Shown here: positions 13,703-13,756 of the stretch, piece after piece
How positions within the stretch are numbered: the first letter of the stretch is position 1
How the letters are laid out: each line of letters begins with the position of its first letter
Source: an uncultured bacterium
GTDB lineage: Bacteria; Bacillota; Clostridia; Lachnospirales; Lachnospiraceae
Direction of reading: 5' to 3'
Length of the DNA: 13,756 bases
NCBI GenBank assembly: GCA_946543095.1
Contig: CAMNLO010000012.1
Coordinates: 1 to 13,756 of the forward strand
Notes under the pieces: generated by a model
Databases searched by the model: none
Told to the model about the DNA's origin: nothing
Seen by the model: the letters and a program-made list of their open reading frames with translations, nothing else
Program-made: the position numbers and the translations under genes

Positions 13703-13756
13703 GTGCGCCCGGCGGGCGCACGTTCTAAGGGGTGAAAGTCCCCGATCCGCCCGGCA
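13703..13756 (+). mobile_element. Group IIC intron, 5' end (truncated by window)
   Basis: Right after the terminator T-run starts GTGCG, the group II intron 5' consensus (GTGYG). GTGCGCCC (13703-13710) forms a perfect 8-bp stem with GGGCGCAC (13714-13721) around GGC. Then come CTAAGGGGTGAAAGTCCCC (13725-13743), which matches the opening domain I hairpin of class C introns such as the one in Oceanobacillus iheyensis (from memory, a similar GTGTGCCCGGC... and a TAGGGTGAGAGTCCC). Class C introns insert downstream of Rho-independent terminators, which is exactly the situation here. The reverse transcriptase and the 3' end lie beyond the window. Confidence 0.85.

Overview
The window looks like chromosomal core-plus-accessory DNA from a GC-rich member of the Clostridia, most likely a Lachnospiraceae-type Firmicute. 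This is inferred from the gene set and its style: rpoD followed by trmK, a TGS-domain nucleoside kinase, a YkuD lipoprotein with a PG_binding_4-like region, a fused folB-folK, clpS-clpA, strong GGAGG ribosome binding sites, and very frequent TTG/GTG starts with overlapping genes. No species can be named from sequence alone.

Layout. Positions 1-2885 (+) hold an information/nucleotide block: the 3' end of rpoD, then trmK, then a large nucleoside (uridine-type) kinase, each overlapping the next by a few to about 30 bases. Positions 2886-3585 carry no protein gene. They contain a hairpin, the RNase P RNA gene (rnpB, about 2971-3356) and a short array of diverged 31-bp tandem repeats. Positions 3586-6490 (+) hold an L,D-transpeptidase lipoprotein gene overlapping folP, which overlaps a folB-folK fusion; this ends in a strong intrinsic terminator whose 5' arm lies in the coding sequence. 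Positions 6507-9057 (+) hold clpS and clpA, an adaptor plus AAA+ unfoldase pair for N-degron proteolysis. At 9145-9801 (+) is a VanX/DdpX-type D-Ala-D-Ala dipeptidase.

Positions 9891-12438 are on the minus strand: a YjjU-like patatin phospholipase and, upstream of it, an Lsa-type ABC-F ribosome-protection protein. The ABC-F promoter sits so close to its ATG that the mRNA should be nearly leaderless. A second, divergent promoter with the same -35/-10 architecture drives the plus-strand pair at 12587-13655: a small STAS-domain gene broken by a single-base frameshift, overlapped by a secreted LysM protein. That unit ends in a terminator, and directly after its T-run begins what looks like the 5' end of a group IIC intron, cut by the window edge.

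How the parts relate: folP and folB-folK give three consecutive folate-synthesis activities; ClpS would deliver N-degron substrates to ClpA (and to ClpP encoded elsewhere); the L,D-transpeptidase, dipeptidase and LysM protein all concern peptidoglycan; the ABC-F protein is a candidate resistance factor against ribosome-targeting antibiotics. The strongest items for a second look are the intron end, the frameshifted STAS gene, the leaderless ABC-F transcript and the 31-bp repeats.
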